A stretch of DNA of 64,000 nucleotides from Neotamlana sedimentorum (GTDB lineage: Bacteria > Bacteroidota > Bacteroidia > Flavobacteriales > Flavobacteriaceae), in contig NZ_JTDW01000001.1 in NCBI RefSeq assembly GCF_000943565.1, positions 248,001-312,000 on the forward strand, in the 5' to 3' direction. The notes under the pieces are model-generated. The model searched no databases, had not been told where the DNA came from, and saw nothing but the letters and a program-made list of their open reading frames with translations. A program made the translations under genes and the position numbers. Every line of letters starts with the position of its first letter. Position 1 is the stretch's first letter. This document shows, piece after piece, positions 26,225-36,492 of the stretch.

Positions 26225-28351
26225 ATGGCAAGAGATTTAAAATTTACAAGAAACATTGGTATTGCAGCACACATTGATGCTGGTAAAACTACAACTACAG
26301 AGCGTATCCTTTATTATACTGGGGTTTCTCATAAAATAGGGGAAGTTCATGATGGTGCCGCTACAATGGACTGGATGGAGCAAGAGCAAGAACGAGGTAT
26401 TACAATTACTTCGGCGGCTACTACTTGTACCTGGAAATTCCCTTTAGAAAACGCACAACCTGTACCTGAAACTAAAGATTATCACTTCAATATTATTGAT
26501 ACTCCGGGTCACGTTGATTTTACCGTAGAGGTAAACCGTTCGTTACGTGTTTTAGATGGTTTAGTATTCTTATTTAGTGCAGTTGATGGTGTTGAGCCAC
26601 AATCTGAAACTAACTGGAGACTTGCAGATAACTATAAAGTGCCTCGTATTGGTTTTGTTAATAAAATGGACCGTCAAGGATCTAATTTCTTAGCAGTTTG
26701 CCAACAGGTAAAAGATATGTTAAAATCGAACGCAGTGCCAATTGTATTAAACATTGGTGATGAAGCAGATTTTAAAGGTATTATAGATTTAGTAAAAAAC
26801 CGTGCTATTGTTTGGCACGATGAAACTCAGGGAGCTACTTTCGACGTGATTGAGATTCCTGAAGATATGAAAGAAGAAGCTCGTAAGTACCGTGCACTTT
26901 TAATTGAAGAAGTTGCAACTTACGATGAGAACCTTTTAGAAAAATTCATGGAAGATGAAGATTCTATTACAGAAGAAGAAGTGCACGCTGCACTTAGAGC
27001 TGCTGTAATGGATATGGCTATCATTCCAATGATTTGTGGTTCTGCTTTCAAAAATAAAGGTGTTCAGTTCTTATTAGATGCTGTATGTCGTTATTTACCT
27101 TCTCCAACAGATAGAGATAATATTGTAGGAACTAATCCTAATACAGGAGAAGATGCCGTGCGTAAGCCAGATGCAAAAGATCCTTTCTCAGCATTAGCAT
27201 TTAAAATTGCTACCGATCCTTTCGTAGGTCGTTTAGCTTTCTTCCGTGCTTATTCTGGTCGTTTAGATGCAGGTTCTTACATCTTAAATAACCGTTCAGG
27301 TAAAAAAGAACGTATTTCTCGTATCTACCAAATGCACTCTAACAAACAAAATGCTATCGATTTTATTGAGGCAGGAGATATAGGTGCTGCAGTAGGTTTT
27401 AAAGATATTAAAACAGGTGATACATTATCAGATGAAAAGAACCCAATCGTTCTTGAATCTATGGATTTTCCAGATCCAGTAATTGGTATCGCTGTAGAGC
27501 CTAAAACAAAGGCTGATGTAGATAAGTTAGGTATGGCTTTAGCTAAATTAGCAGAAGAAGATCCAACATTTACAGCAAGAACCGATGAGGCTTCAGGTCA
27601 AACAATTATATCTGGTATGGGTGAGCTTCACTTAGATATTATTGTAGATCGTCTTAAACGTGAGTTTAAGGTTGAAGTAAATCAAGGTCAGCCACAAGTA
27701 GAGTACAAAGAAGCTATTACACAACGTGCAGAACACAGAGAGGTTTACAAAAAGCAATCTGGTGGACGTGGTAAATTCGCAGATATTGTATTTACATTAG
27801 AGCCTGCCGAAGAAGGAACCGAAGGATTAGTATTCGAATCTCAAATTAAAGGTGGTAACGTTCCTAAGGAATTTGTTCCATCAATCGAGAAAGGTTTCCA
27901 AATGGCAATGGTAAATGGTCCATTAGCTGGTTATGAAGTAGATGCTATGAAAGTAACATTAACAGATGGTTCTTACCACGACGTGGATTCAGATCAATTA
28001 TCATTCGAATTGGCTGCCAAGTTAGGATTTAAAGCTGCTGCAAAAGCTGCAAAAGCCGTAATTATGGAGCCTATGATGAAATTAGAAGTTATTACTCCAG
28101 AAGAAAATATGGGTGATATCGTTGGAGATTTAAACCGTCGTAGAGGTCAAGTAAGTGACATGGGAGATCGTAACGGTGCAAAAACAGTTAAAGCTATTGT
28201 GCCTTTATCAGAAATGTTTGGTTATGTAACAACATTAAGAACATTATCTTCTGGTCGTGCTACTTCTACAATGGAATTTTCACACTATGCTGAAACTCCA
28301 TCAAACATTTCAGAAGAGGTAATTAAAGCAGCTAAAGGGATTGAAGCCTAA
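26225..28351 (+). CDS. fusA: Translation elongation factor G
   Basis: GTPase that moves tRNA and mRNA through the ribosome after peptide transfer. 708 residues: G1 [15 protein letters not shown] (about 16-30), G2 region RGITITSA, G3 DTPGHVDF, G4 NKMDRQGSN, followed by domains II-V with [19 protein letters not shown] in domain V. Length is typical. It sits 5 nt after rpsG and 11 nt before rpsJ with no tuf between, which is the usual order in Bacteroidota as I remember it. No internal oddity seen. Confidence 0.98.
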   Translation: MARDLKFTRNIGIAAHIDAGKTTTTERILYYTGVSHKIGEVHDGAATMDWMEQEQERGITITSAATTCTWKFPLENAQPVPETKDYHFNIIDTPGHVDFTVEVNRSLRVLDGLVFLFSAVDGVEPQSETNWRLADNYKVPRIGFVNKMDRQGSNFLAVCQQVKDMLKSNAVPIVLNIGDEADFKGIIDLVKNRAIVWHDETQGATFDVIEIPEDMKEEARKYRALLIEEVATYDENLLEKFMEDEDSITEEEVHAALRAAVMDMAIIPMICGSAFKNKGVQFLLDAVCRYLPSPTDRDNIVGTNPNTGEDAVRKPDAKDPFSALAFKIATDPFVGRLAFFRAYSGRLDAGSYILNNRSGKKERISRIYQMHSNKQNAIDFIEAGDIGAAVGFKDIKTGDTLSDEKNPIVLESMDFPDPVIGIAVEPKTKADVDKLGMALAKLAEEDPTFTARTDEASGQTIISGMGELHLDIIVDRLKREFKVEVNQGQPQVEYKEAITQRAEHREVYKKQSGGRGKFADIVFTLEPAEEGTEGLVFESQIKGGNVPKEFVPSIEKGFQMAMVNGPLAGYEVDAMKVTLTDGSYHDVDSDQLSFELAAKLGFKAAAKAAKAVIMEPMMKLEVITPEENMGDIVGDLNRRRGQVSDMGDRNGAKTVKAIVPLSEMFGYVTTLRTLSSGRATSTMEFSHYAETPSNISEEVIKAAKGIEA

Positions 28352-28362
28352 AATCTAAGAAA

Positions 28363-28668
28363 ATGAGTCAAAAAATCAGAATAAAATTAAAATCTTACGA
28401 TCATAATTTAGTAGATAAATCTGCTGATAAAATCGTAAAAACAGTAAAAAGTACTGGTGCTGTTGTAACTGGACCAATTCCATTACCAACTCACAAAAAA
28501 TTATTTACAGTACTTCGTTCTCCACACGTTAACAAAAAGTCGAGAGAGCAGTTTCAATTATCTTCTTATAAAAGATTATTAGATATCTACTCGTCGTCGT
28601 CAAAAACAATTGATGCGTTAATGAAACTTGAGTTACCTAGTGGTGTAGAAGTAGAAATTAAGGTTTAA
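28363..28668 (+). CDS. rpsJ: 30S ribosomal protein S10
   Basis: Binds the 30S head; also the transcription elongation factor NusE in Escherichia coli. 101 residues with [17 protein letters not shown], the conserved [10 protein letters not shown] loop and [18 protein letters not shown]. It is the first member of the S10 block, 11 nt after fusA. The 171-nt gap that follows it is the largest in the first half of the cluster and holds a structured leader with an intrinsic terminator, so expression of rplC onward may be adjusted independently of rpsJ. Confidence 0.98.
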   Translation: MSQKIRIKLKSYDHNLVDKSADKIVKTVKSTGAVVTGPIPLPTHKKLFTVLRSPHVNKKSREQFQLSSYKRLLDIYSSSSKTIDALMKLELPSGVEVEIKV

Positions 28669-28691
28669 GTATAAACTTTAATTTTTAACTC

Positions 28692-28807
28692 GAACTAGAT
28701 TCAAGTTCTCGTTAAGAGAAAGTAAAATGTCCCACCGATGCGGTCGCGGGAAAAACGGCAAAAATACAATTCAAGGACGAAGCGTATTTTGTCCTTGAAT
28801 TTTTTTT
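28692..28807 (+). ncRNA. Candidate structured leader / attenuator between rpsJ and rplC
   Basis: The 5' part can form GAACT/AGTTC (28692-28696 with 28704-28708), TTCTC/GAGAA and a CCG-ATG-CGG hairpin within CCC...GGG (around 28730-28750). The 3' part forms an 11-bp terminator hairpin (28768-28778 with 28791-28801) followed by Ts. AAAATAC (28761-28767) is fully complementary to GTATTTT (28784-28790) in the terminator loop, and this helix cannot coexist with the terminator stem in simple geometry. It is therefore a plausible attenuation switch for rplC-rplD and beyond. The biological effector (for example L4, as in Escherichia coli) is only a guess. Confidence 0.55.
28768..28807 (+). terminator. 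Intrinsic terminator (attenuator) upstream of rplC
   Basis: AATTCAAGGAC pairs with GTCCTTGAATT across a 12-nt loop, then a T run at 28801-28807. It lies within an essential ribosomal gene series with no obvious promoter behind it, so it probably attenuates rather than ends transcription. Confidence 0.75.
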
Positions 28808-28839
28808 AAATAAGTAATAAATAAATTAATAATTAAATT

Positions 28840-29457
28840 ATGTCTGGGTTAATTGGAAAAAAAATCGGTATGACCAGCATTTTCGACGAAAACGGGAAAA
28901 ACATTCCTTGTACGGTAATCGAAGCTGGACCATGTATCGTTACCCAAGTCAGAACTGAAGAGGTTGATGGCTATGAAGCTGTTCAATTAGGTTTCGATGA
29001 CGCGACAGAAAAAAGCGCTACAAAAGCAGACTTAGGTCATGCTAAAAAAGCGGGTACTTCTGTAAAACGCAAAGTTGTTGAATTTAAAGGTTTTGATGCG
29101 GAGTACAAATTAGGTGATGCTATAACAGTAGATCATTTTGCTGAAGGTGAATTTGTTGATATTTCAGGTACATCAAAAGGTAAAGGATTTCAAGGTGTTG
29201 TAAAACGTCATGGTTTTGGTGGTGTAGGTCAAGCTACTCACGGTCAGCATAACCGTTTAAGAGCGCCAGGTTCTATTGGTGCTGCTTCTTACCCTGCTAG
29301 AGTATTCAAAGGAATGCGTATGGCCGGAAGAATGGGTGGAGAAAAAGTGAAAGTTCAAAATTTAAGAGTTTTAAAAGTAGTTCCTGAAAAGAATTTACTT
29401 GTTGTTAAAGGTTGTGTACCTGGACACAAAAACGCTTATGTAATTGTTAGAAAATAA
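28840..29457 (+). CDS. rplC: 50S ribosomal protein L3
   Basis: Early-assembly 50S protein near the peptidyl-transferase centre. 205 residues with [15 protein letters not shown] start, the central [15 protein letters not shown] loop and [19 protein letters not shown], including the glutamine context methylated in some bacteria. The stop and the rplD start overlap by one base (TAATG), so the two are translationally coupled. It lies downstream of the candidate attenuator, so it would be the first gene controlled by it. Confidence 0.98.
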   Translation: MSGLIGKKIGMTSIFDENGKNIPCTVIEAGPCIVTQVRTEEVDGYEAVQLGFDDATEKSATKADLGHAKKAGTSVKRKVVEFKGFDAEYKLGDAITVDHFAEGEFVDISGTSKGKGFQGVVKRHGFGGVGQATHGQHNRLRAPGSIGAASYPARVFKGMRMAGRMGGEKVKVQNLRVLKVVPEKNLLVVKGCVPGHKNAYVIVRK

Positions 29458-30086
29458 TGAAAGTAGCAGTTTTAGATATAAACGGAAAAGACACAGGTAG
29501 AAAAGCAGAGCTTTCTAACGATGTGTTTGCTATTGAGCCTAATAATCATGCGGTTTACTTAGATGTTAAACAATATTTAGCTAACCAACGCCAAGGAACT
29601 CACAAATCTAAAGAAAGAGGTGAGATTGCTGGTAGTACTCGTAAGATTAAAAAGCAAAAAGGAACAGGTACTGCAAGAGCTGGTTCTATTAAGTCTGGTG
29701 TGTTTAAAGGTGGTGGTCGTATGTTCGGTCCAAGACCTAGAAATTATAACTTCAAACTTAATAAAAACCTTAAGCGTTTAGCACGTAAATCGGCTTTAAG
29801 TATTAAGGCAGGTGAGCAGTCAATTACAGTTCTAGAAGACTTTAACTTCGAAACAGTAAAAACTAAAAACTTTACTGCAGTGTTAAAAGCCTTAGAACTA
29901 GAGAATAAAAAATCTTTATTTGTGTTGGGCGCGTCGAATAATAATGTATATTTGTCATCGCGTAATTTAAAAGGCTCTGAAGTTGTAACTTCTTCAGAAT
30001 TAAGCACTTATAAAATTTTAAATGCAAGTCAAGTAGTCCTTTTAGAAGGCGCTTTAGAAGGAATTGAAACAAACTTAAGTAAATAA
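29457..30086 (+). CDS. rplD: 50S ribosomal protein L4
   Basis: Binds 23S rRNA domain I and reaches into the exit tunnel with an extended loop (RQGTHKSKERGEIAGSTRK to GGGRMFGPRPRNY, about 44-100). 209 residues. In Escherichia coli L4 represses its own operon by attenuation and translation; the structured gap upstream of rplC makes a comparable feedback loop conceivable here, but that is an inference. It overlaps rplC by 1 nt; rplW follows 7 nt downstream. Confidence 0.98.
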   Translation: MKVAVLDINGKDTGRKAELSNDVFAIEPNNHAVYLDVKQYLANQRQGTHKSKERGEIAGSTRKIKKQKGTGTARAGSIKSGVFKGGGRMFGPRPRNYNFKLNKNLKRLARKSALSIKAGEQSITVLEDFNFETVKTKNFTAVLKALELENKKSLFVLGASNNNVYLSSRNLKGSEVVTSSELSTYKILNASQVVLLEGALEGIETNLSK

Positions 30087-30093
30087 GAAACAG

Positions 30094-30384
30094 ATGAGTA
30101 TCTTAATTAAACCTATAATCACAGAAAAAGCGACTGCTGATAGCGAGTTAAGAAACTGCTACACATTCGAAGTGAATACAAAGGCGAACAAGATAGAAAT
30201 TAAAAATGCAGTAGAAGCTGCATATGGTGTTTCTGTTGAAAAAGTTCGTACTATTAATATCCGTCCAGATAGAAATACTAAGTATACAAAAACTGGTATT
30301 CAACATGGTAAAACTAATGCTAAGAAAAAAGCTTTAGTACAACTGGCGGAAGGTGAAATGATTGATTTATACAGTAACATGTAA
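30094..30384 (+). CDS. rplW: 50S ribosomal protein L23
   Basis: Docking site for signal recognition particle and trigger factor at the exit tunnel. 96 residues: [18 protein letters not shown] start, [19 protein letters not shown] and the loop [17 protein letters not shown], followed by the short acidic end. All features are normal. It is 11 nt before rplB and appears part of one long transcript. Confidence 0.97.
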   Translation: MSILIKPIITEKATADSELRNCYTFEVNTKANKIEIKNAVEAAYGVSVEKVRTINIRPDRNTKYTKTGIQHGKTNAKKKALVQLAEGEMIDLYSNM

Positions 30385-30395
30385 TTAGACAAAAA

Positions 30396-31223
30396 ATGTC
30401 AGTAAGAAAATTAAAACCAATCACACCAGGACAGCGTTTTAGAGTAGTAAATGGGTATGACGCCATAACTACTGATAAGCCGGAAAAAAGTTTACTTGTT
30501 CCGAATAAAAGGTCTGGTGGTAGAAACAGTCAAGGAAAAATGACCATGCGCTATATTGGTGGTGGTCATAAAAGAAAGTATCGTATTATCGATTTTAAAC
30601 GCAACAAAACTGGAATTCCAGCAGAAGTTAAGTCTATCGAATACGATCCAAACAGAACCGCTTTTATCGCGTTATTGAATTATCAAGATGGCGAAAAAAG
30701 ATACATGATCGCTCAAAATGGATTACAAGTTGGGCAAAATGTGGTATCTGGTACAGAAGGTATCGCTCCTGAAATAGGAAATGCAATGCCATTAAGTGAA
30801 ATTCCATTAGGTACAATTATCTCTTGTTTAGAGTTACGTCCAGGTCAAGGTGCTGTTATGGCGCGTAGTGCTGGTGCATTTGCTCAATTAATGGCGAGAG
30901 ATGGTAAGTTTGCTACAGTAAAATTACCTTCTGGTGAAACACGCTTAATTCTTGTAACGTGTATGGCTACAATAGGTGTAGTATCAAATTCAGATCACCA
31001 ATTACTTGTTGGTGGTAAAGCAGGTAGAACGCGCTGGTTAGGACGTCGTCCAAGAACTAGACCAGTAGTAATGAACCCAATCGATCACCCAATGGGTGGT
31101 GGTGAAGGACGTGCTTCAGGTGGTCACCCACGTTCTAGAAATGGTATACCGGCAAAAGGATTTAGAACACGTTCTAAAACTAAAGCAAGTAATAAATATA
31201 TTGTAGAACGTAGAAAGAAATAA
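30396..31223 (+). CDS. rplB: 50S ribosomal protein L2
   Basis: Largest 50S primary binder, close to the peptidyl-transferase centre and needed for subunit joining. 275 residues: [13 protein letters not shown] start, [21 protein letters not shown], and the conserved C-terminal [21 protein letters not shown] with the functionally important histidine. Complete. rpsS starts 3 nt after the stop. Confidence 0.98.
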   Translation: MSVRKLKPITPGQRFRVVNGYDAITTDKPEKSLLVPNKRSGGRNSQGKMTMRYIGGGHKRKYRIIDFKRNKTGIPAEVKSIEYDPNRTAFIALLNYQDGEKRYMIAQNGLQVGQNVVSGTEGIAPEIGNAMPLSEIPLGTIISCLELRPGQGAVMARSAGAFAQLMARDGKFATVKLPSGETRLILVTCMATIGVVSNSDHQLLVGGKAGRTRWLGRRPRTRPVVMNPIDHPMGGGEGRASGGHPRSRNGIPAKGFRTRSKTKASNKYIVERRKK

Positions 31224-31226
31224 GAC

Positions 31227-31505
31227 ATGGCAAGATCATTAAAAAAAGGACCTTACGTTCATTATAAATTAGAAAGAAAAGTAGCTGCAAATGTTGAGGC
31301 TAACAAAAAAACAGTTATCAAAACTTGGTCTAGAGCTAGTATGATAACTCCAGATTTTGTAGGACAAACTATAGCAGTACACAATGGCCGTCAATTTGTT
31401 CCTGTTTATGTAACAGAAAACATGGTAGGTCATAAATTAGGAGAATTTTCACCAACACGTTCATTCCGTGGACATGCAGGTGCTAAAAACAAAGGTAAAA
31501 AGTAG
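31227..31505 (+). CDS. rpsS: 30S ribosomal protein S19
   Basis: 30S head protein next to S13 that contacts tRNA and the 50S. 92 residues: [19 protein letters not shown] start, [20 protein letters not shown], then the conserved [17 protein letters not shown] end. No deviation. The gene is only 3 nt from rplB and 6 nt from rplV. Confidence 0.98.
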   Translation: MARSLKKGPYVHYKLERKVAANVEANKKTVIKTWSRASMITPDFVGQTIAVHNGRQFVPVYVTENMVGHKLGEFSPTRSFRGHAGAKNKGKK

Positions 31506-31511
31506 TAAGCT

Positions 31512-31919
31512 ATGGGAAGTCGTAAAAAACAAATGGCAGACGCTATTAAGGAAGCAAAAAAGCAAGTTGCTTTTGCAAAACTTAATAACTGTCCTACATC
31601 ACCAAGAAAAATGCGTTTAGTAGCCGATTTAGTAAGAGGTGAAAAGGTAGAAAATGCACTAAATATCTTAAAATTCAATCAGAAAGAAGCTTCAGGTCGT
31701 TTAGAAAAGTTATTACTTTCGGCTATTGCTAACTGGCAAGCTAAAAACGAAGATGCTGATGTTGAATCTGCAGAATTATTTGTAAAAGAGATTAGAGTAG
31801 ATGGCGGATCTATGTTAAAAAGATTACGTCCAGCGCCTCAAGGTCGTGCACACAGAATTAGAAAACGTTCTAACCACGTAACATTAGTGGTTGGTGCTAA
31901 CAATAACACACAAAGCTAA
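31512..31919 (+). CDS. rplV: 50S ribosomal protein L22
   Basis: 50S protein whose beta-hairpin lines the exit tunnel and is altered in some macrolide-resistant mutants. 135 residues, with the N-terminal region longer than in Escherichia coli: [20 protein letters not shown] precedes the usual [14 protein letters not shown]. The hairpin [20 protein letters not shown] is intact. Part of the same tight series. Confidence 0.97.
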   Translation: MGSRKKQMADAIKEAKKQVAFAKLNNCPTSPRKMRLVADLVRGEKVENALNILKFNQKEASGRLEKLLLSAIANWQAKNEDADVESAELFVKEIRVDGGSMLKRLRPAPQGRAHRIRKRSNHVTLVVGANNNTQS

Positions 31920-31928
31920 GATAGAAGT

Positions 31929-32648
31929 ATGGGACAAAAAACAAATCCAATCGGAAATCGCTTAGGTATTATCAGAGGATGGGAATCTAACTGGTACGGA
32001 GGTAATGATTATGGAGATAAGCTTGCCGAAGACGATAAAATTAGAAAATACGTTCATGTACGTCTTTCTAAGGCTAGTGTAAGTAGAGTAATTATCGAGC
32101 GTACTCTTAAACTTGTAACCGTTACTATCACTACAGCTCGCCCAGGTATCATTATTGGTAAAGGCGGACAAGAGGTAGACAAGTTAAAAGAAGAGCTTAA
32201 GAAGATTACTGGTAAAGAAGTTCAGATTAATATTTTTGAAATTAAAAGACCTGAACTAGATGCATTTTTAGTAGCATCAAGTATTGCTAGACAGATAGAA
32301 AATCGTATTTCTTACCGTCGTGCAATCAAAATGGCTATTGCTGCTACAATGCGCATGAACGCTGAAGGAATTAAAATCCAAATTAGTGGTCGTTTAAACG
32401 GTGCTGAAATGGCACGTTCTGAACACTACAAAGAAGGACGTATTCCTTTATCAACCTTTAGAGCCGATATTGACTATGCTTTAGTTGAAGCACATACTAC
32501 TTATGGTAGATTAGGTGTTAAAGTATGGATCATGAAAGGCGAAGTATATGGTAAAAGAGAGCTTTCTCCGCTTGTAGGATTATCTAAGAAGCAAGGAAAA
32601 GGTGGCGCTGGACGTGGAAACAAAGGACCTCGTCGCAGTAGAAAGTAA
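31929..32648 (+). CDS. rpsC: 30S ribosomal protein S3
   Basis: 30S head protein at the mRNA entry channel. 239 residues with [20 protein letters not shown] start, a KH-type RNA-binding domain ([15 protein letters not shown], near 75-90) and the C-terminal domain with REHYKEG-like [18 protein letters not shown]. The basic tail [17 protein letters not shown] extends beyond the core. rplP follows 21 nt later. Confidence 0.98.
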   Translation: MGQKTNPIGNRLGIIRGWESNWYGGNDYGDKLAEDDKIRKYVHVRLSKASVSRVIIERTLKLVTVTITTARPGIIIGKGGQEVDKLKEELKKITGKEVQINIFEIKRPELDAFLVASSIARQIENRISYRRAIKMAIAATMRMNAEGIKIQISGRLNGAEMARSEHYKEGRIPLSTFRADIDYALVEAHTTYGRLGVKVWIMKGEVYGKRELSPLVGLSKKQGKGGAGRGNKGPRRSRK

Positions 32649-32669
32649 TTTTTTATAAAGTAAAGAAAC

Positions 32670-33089
32670 ATGTTACAGCCTAAAAGAACAAAATTTCGTA
32701 AGCAGCAAAAAGGACGTATGAAAGGAAATGCCGGAAGAGGGCACCAACTTTCAAACGGAACCTTTGGAATAAAAGCATTAGACTCAGTATTTATAACATC
32801 GCGTCAAATTGAAGCAGCACGTATTGCCGCTACACGTTACATGAAAAGAGAAGGGCAACTTTGGATTAAAATTTTTCCAGACAAGCCAATTACAAAAAAG
32901 CCTCTTGAAGTACGTATGGGTAAAGGTAAAGGTGCCGTAGAATTATGGGTAGCTGTTGTAAAGCCAGGACGAGTACTTTTTGAAATCGGTGGTGTGCCAT
33001 TAGACGTGGCTAAAGAAGCGTTACGTCTTGCAGCACAAAAACTACCAGTAAAAACTAAGTTTTTAATCGCTAGAGATTACGAAGCATAA
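32670..33089 (+). CDS. rplP: 50S ribosomal protein L16
   Basis: 50S protein near the A site and peptidyl-transferase centre. 139 residues: [19 protein letters not shown] start, [20 protein letters not shown] and the conserved [19 protein letters not shown] segment around the arginine hydroxylated in some bacteria. All normal; rpmC follows 13 nt later. Confidence 0.98.
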   Translation: MLQPKRTKFRKQQKGRMKGNAGRGHQLSNGTFGIKALDSVFITSRQIEAARIAATRYMKREGQLWIKIFPDKPITKKPLEVRMGKGKGAVELWVAVVKPGRVLFEIGGVPLDVAKEALRLAAQKLPVKTKFLIARDYEA

Positions 33090-33102
33090 TTTATTTGATA
33101 TT

Positions 33103-33294
33103 ATGAAACAATCAGAAATTAAAGAATTATCTGTTGCTGAGTTACAAGAAAAACTTAGTGAAGTAAAAAAGAGTTATTCAGACCTAAAATTGGCTCATGC
33201 AATTTCTCCTTTAGAAAATCCAATCCAGTTACGTTCAGTAAGACGTTCGGTAGCTAGAATTGCGACAGAACTAACTAAAAGAGATTCACAATAA
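33103..33294 (+). CDS. rpmC: 50S ribosomal protein L29
   Basis: Small two-helix 50S protein beside the exit tunnel and L23. 63 residues: MKQSEIKELSVAELQEKLSE and IARIATELTKRDSQ at the end, as expected. It lies 12 nt before rpsQ. Confidence 0.96.
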   Translation: MKQSEIKELSVAELQEKLSEVKKSYSDLKLAHAISPLENPIQLRSVRRSVARIATELTKRDSQ

Positions 33295-33306
33295 TTCTGC
33301 TTAAAT

Positions 33307-33564
33307 ATGGAAACAAGAAATTTAAGAAAAGAACGTATAGGAGTTGTTACAAGTAACAAAATGCAGAAATCAATTGTGGTTTCTGAGGTGAAAAAAGTAA
33401 AACACCCTATGTACGGAAAGTTCGTGTTAAAAACAAAGAAATATGTTGCGCACGACGAGAAAAATGACTGCAACGAAGGAGATACAGTAAGAATCATGGA
33501 AACACGACCTTTAAGTAAATCTAAATGTTGGAGATTAGTTGAAATAATTGAAAGAGCGAAATAA
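33307..33564 (+). CDS. rpsQ: 30S ribosomal protein S17
   Basis: OB-fold 16S rRNA binder of the 30S body. 85 residues with [20 protein letters not shown], the HPMYGKFV loop and [16 protein letters not shown]; all as expected. Located 2 nt before rplN. Confidence 0.97.
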   Translation: METRNLRKERIGVVTSNKMQKSIVVSEVKKVKHPMYGKFVLKTKKYVAHDEKNDCNEGDTVRIMETRPLSKSKCWRLVEIIERAK

Positions 33565-33566
33565 TT

Positions 33567-33935
33567 ATGGTACAACAAGAATCAAGATTAAAAGTAGCAG
33601 ATAACACTGGAGCAAAGGAAGTTTTAACTATCCGTGTTCTAGGTGGTACTAAAAGAAGATACGCTTCTGTAGGTGATAAAATTGTAGTGTCTGTTAAAGA
33701 TGCTACTCCAAACGGTAACATTAAAAAAGGAGCCGTGTCAACTGCAGTTGTAGTACGTACTGTAAAGGAAGTAAGAAGACCAGATGGATCTTATATTAGA
33801 TTCGATGACAATGCTTGTGTTTTATTGAACCCAGCGGGTGAGATGAGAGGAACACGTGTTTTTGGTCCTGTTGCTAGAGAACTTCGTGATAAACAATTCA
33901 TGAAAATTGTATCATTAGCACCAGAAGTGCTTTAA
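33567..33935 (+). CDS. rplN: 50S ribosomal protein L14
   Basis: 50S interface protein contacting 16S rRNA and the silencing factor RsfS. 122 residues: [20 protein letters not shown], a central strand-rich region, and [24 protein letters not shown] at the end. Full length; rplX is 12 nt downstream. Confidence 0.98.
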   Translation: MVQQESRLKVADNTGAKEVLTIRVLGGTKRRYASVGDKIVVSVKDATPNGNIKKGAVSTAVVVRTVKEVRRPDGSYIRFDDNACVLLNPAGEMRGTRVFGPVARELRDKQFMKIVSLAPEVL

Positions 33936-33947
33936 TACATTATTAAG

Positions 33948-34259
33948 ATGACAAAGCTTAAAATTAAAACTGGAGATACTGTAAAAGTAATTGCTGGAGA
34001 CCATAAAGGTAGCGAAGGTAAAGTACAAAAGGTATTAATAGAAAAAAACAAAGCCATTGTTGAGGGTGTTAATTTGGTAAAGAAACATACTAAACCAAGT
34101 GCACAAAATCCTCAAGGAGGCATTGTAGAGAAGGAAGCACCAATTCACATCTCAAACTTATCATTGTTAACCGCTAAAGGTGAAACAACTCGTATAGGTT
34201 ATAGAACAGAAGGTGACCAAAAAGTAAGATTCTCAGTAAAATCTAATGAAGTAATATAG
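33948..34259 (+). CDS. rplX: 50S ribosomal protein L24
   Basis: Assembly-initiating 50S protein near the exit tunnel. 103 residues with an N-terminal KOW motif ([20 protein letters not shown]) and [15 protein letters not shown]. rplE starts 2 nt after the stop. Confidence 0.97.
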   Translation: MTKLKIKTGDTVKVIAGDHKGSEGKVQKVLIEKNKAIVEGVNLVKKHTKPSAQNPQGGIVEKEAPIHISNLSLLTAKGETTRIGYRTEGDQKVRFSVKSNEVI

Positions 34260-34261
34260 TT

Positions 34262-34813
34262 ATGGCATATTCACCAAGACTTAAAGAGGAGTATAAAAGC
34301 AAAGTAATTGCAGCTCTTACAGACGAATTTGGATATCAAAATGTAATGCAAGTTCCTAAACTACAAAAGATAGTAATATCTAAAGGTGTTGGAGCTGCAG
34401 TTGCAGATAAAAAATTAATCGACTACGCTGTAGAAGAATTAACTACGATATCTGGACAAAAAGCCGTAGCAACATTATCTAAAAAAGATGTTGCATCTTT
34501 TAAATTACGTAAAGGTATGCCAATTGGCGTAAAAGTAACTTTGCGTGGAGAAAGAATGTATGAATTTTTAGATAGATTGGTAACTTCTGCCTTACCTCGT
34601 GTAAGAGATTTTAATGGTATCAAGGCAACAGGTTTTGATGGTCGTGGTAACTACAACTTAGGAATCACAGAACAAATCATTTTCCCAGAAATAAATATCG
34701 ATAAGGTAAATAAAATTTCTGGTATGGATATTACATTTGTAACTTCTGCAGAAACAGATAAAGAAGCAAAATCGTTATTAACTGAATTAGGGTTACCTTT
34801 TAAAAAGAACTAA
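34262..34813 (+). CDS. rplE: 50S ribosomal protein L5
   Basis: Binds 5S rRNA and bridges to the 30S head. 183 residues: [57 protein letters not shown] and a normal C-terminus. In Escherichia coli S8 represses this operon at L5; no hairpin is seen directly before this gene. rpsN lies 3 nt downstream. Confidence 0.98.
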   Translation: MAYSPRLKEEYKSKVIAALTDEFGYQNVMQVPKLQKIVISKGVGAAVADKKLIDYAVEELTTISGQKAVATLSKKDVASFKLRKGMPIGVKVTLRGERMYEFLDRLVTSALPRVRDFNGIKATGFDGRGNYNLGITEQIIFPEINIDKVNKISGMDITFVTSAETDKEAKSLLTELGLPFKKN

Positions 34814-34816
34814 GAT

Positions 34817-35086
34817 ATGGCTAAAGAATCAATGAAAGCCCGTGAGGTAAAAAGAGCTAAAACAGTAGCTAAATATGCTGAAAAAAGAAAGGCTTTAAAA
34901 GAAGCTGGAGATTACGAAGCATTACAAAAGTTACCAAAAAACGCTTCACCTGTTCGCATGCATAACAGATGTAAGCTTACAGGAAGGCCTAAAGGTTACA
35001 TGAGAAACTTTGGTATATCTCGTGTAATGTTTAGAGAAATGGCTAACCAAGGATTAATCCCAGGGGTTAAAAAAGCAAGTTGGTAA
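34817..35086 (+). CDS. rpsN: 30S ribosomal protein S14 (zinc-free type)
   Basis: 30S head protein. 89 residues, the longer form lacking the CxxC pairs of zinc-binding S14, which is usual for this group. Segments: [40 protein letters not shown] and [19 protein letters not shown] 73-nt gap with a hairpin separates it from rpsH, longer than its neighbours' gaps. Confidence 0.97.
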   Translation: MAKESMKAREVKRAKTVAKYAEKRKALKEAGDYEALQKLPKNASPVRMHNRCKLTGRPKGYMRNFGISRVMFREMANQGLIPGVKKASW

Positions 35087-35103
35087 AAAAAGAATTATAA
35101 ATT

Positions 35104-35139
35104 GGTTTTAGGTTCAAGAGAAAAGGTTTCTTGAAAACC
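35104..35139 (+). promoter_or_regulatory. Candidate 5' hairpin in the rpsN-rpsH gap
   Basis: TTCAAGA (35113-35119) pairs perfectly with TCTTGAA (35129-35135) and an outer GGTT/AACC pair (35104-35107, 35136-35139) closes it with a bulge. It begins 18 nt after rpsN and ends 20 nt before the rpsH start. A possible regulatory element of rpsH. Confidence 0.4.
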
Positions 35140-35159
35140 ACTACCGCAAATTAATAAAT

Positions 35160-35558
35160 ATGTATACAGATCCAATTGCGGATTATCTTACAAGAATTAG
35201 AAACGCAGTGCGTGCTAACCATAGAGTGGTTGAGATTCCTGCTTCTAATTTAAAGAAAAACATGACTAAAATATTATTCGAACAAGGATATATTTTAAGT
35301 TATAAGTTTGATGATTCGACCGTACAAGGAACAATTAAAATTGCTCTTAAGTACAACAAAGAAACAAAAGAACCAGTAATTAAAAAGCTTCAACGCATTA
35401 GTACACCAGGTTTACGTAAGTATGCTGGTGCCGATGAGTTACCAAGAATTCTTAATGGTTTAGGTATTGCTATCATTTCTACATCTCATGGTGTAATGAC
35501 AGGTAAACAAGCCAAAAAAGAAAATGTTGGTGGAGAAGTTTTATGTTATGTTTACTAA
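35160..35558 (+). CDS. rpsH: 30S ribosomal protein S8
   Basis: 30S platform protein, primary 16S binder and translational repressor of the spc operon in Escherichia coli. 132 residues: [20 protein letters not shown] start, [19 protein letters not shown] and the conserved [20 protein letters not shown] end. A hairpin precedes it in the 73-nt gap. rplF follows 17 nt later. Confidence 0.98.
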   Translation: MYTDPIADYLTRIRNAVRANHRVVEIPASNLKKNMTKILFEQGYILSYKFDDSTVQGTIKIALKYNKETKEPVIKKLQRISTPGLRKYAGADELPRILNGLGIAIISTSHGVMTGKQAKKENVGGEVLCYVY

Positions 35559-35575
35559 TTTAAAACCTAAAAGAA

Positions 35576-36118
35576 ATGTCAAGAATAGGAAATAATCCAG
35601 TAGCCATTCCAGAGGGTGTAACAGTCGATGTTAAAGATAATGTTGTAACTGTAAAAGGAAAATTAGGAGAACTAACTCAAAATTTTGATACAGTAGATAT
35701 CAAAGTAGAAGATGCTAACGTAATTGTTACTCGTTCTGCAGAGACTAAAGATCAAAAAGCTAAGCACGGTTTATACAGATCGCTTATGGCTAATATGATT
35801 GATGGTGTGTCAAAAGGATGGACTAAAGAATTAGAGTTGGTAGGTGTAGGTTATAGAGCATCTAACCAAGGACAAAAATTAGACCTTGCAATTGGTTTTT
35901 CTCATAATATCGTTTTGGATATTGCTCCAGAAGTAAAAGTGGAAACAGTTTCAGAAAAAGGTAAGAACCCAATTGTAAAACTAACTTCTTTTGACAAACA
36001 ACTTGTTGGTCAAGTAGCTGCTAAAATTCGTGGCTTTAGAAAACCTGAACCTTACAAAGGAAAAGGTATTAAGTTTGTTGGTGAGGAAATTAGAAGAAAA
36101 GCAGGTAAATCAGCTTAA
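35576..36118 (+). CDS. rplF: 50S ribosomal protein L6
   Basis: 50S protein near the sarcin-ricin loop and factor-binding site. 180 residues of two similar domains: [19 protein letters not shown] start and the conserved C-terminal [20 protein letters not shown]. All normal. rplR follows after 11 nt. Confidence 0.98.
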   Translation: MSRIGNNPVAIPEGVTVDVKDNVVTVKGKLGELTQNFDTVDIKVEDANVIVTRSAETKDQKAKHGLYRSLMANMIDGVSKGWTKELELVGVGYRASNQGQKLDLAIGFSHNIVLDIAPEVKVETVSEKGKNPIVKLTSFDKQLVGQVAAKIRGFRKPEPYKGKGIKFVGEEIRRKAGKSA

Positions 36119-36129
36119 TAAATTTAGTT

Positions 36130-36486
36130 ATGGCATTAACAAAGAACGAAAGAAGATTAAGAATAAAAAACAGAATTCGTAAGGTTGTTTCTGGTACAGA
36201 AGCAAGACCTAGATTAGCTGTTTACAGAAGTAATAAAGAAATTTATGCTCAAATAGTTGATGATGTAACTGGTGTAACCATTGGTTCGGCATCATCAAGA
36301 GATAAAAGTATAGATACTGCTAAAGTTAATAAAGTTGAAGCTGCTAAATTAGTAGGTAAGGCTATAGCTGAGAAAGCACTTAAGGCAGGTATAGAAACTA
36401 TCGCTTTCGATAGAGGTGGTTATTTATACCATGGTAGAGTAAAATCATTAGCTGAAGGAGCTAGAGAGGCAGGACTTAAATTCTAA
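36130..36486 (+). CDS. rplR: 50S ribosomal protein L18
   Basis: 5S rRNA binder. 118 residues: [40 protein letters not shown] and [20 protein letters not shown]. Complete. rpsE is 6 nt downstream. Confidence 0.98.
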   Translation: MALTKNERRLRIKNRIRKVVSGTEARPRLAVYRSNKEIYAQIVDDVTGVTIGSASSRDKSIDTAKVNKVEAAKLVGKAIAEKALKAGIETIAFDRGGYLYHGRVKSLAEGAREAGLKF

Positions 36487-36492
36487 GATATT

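Noticed and set aside
28659-28839. Separate small coding gene in the rpsJ-rplC gap
   Set aside because: No frame with a start and plausible composition; RNA structure explains the conserved-looking text better.
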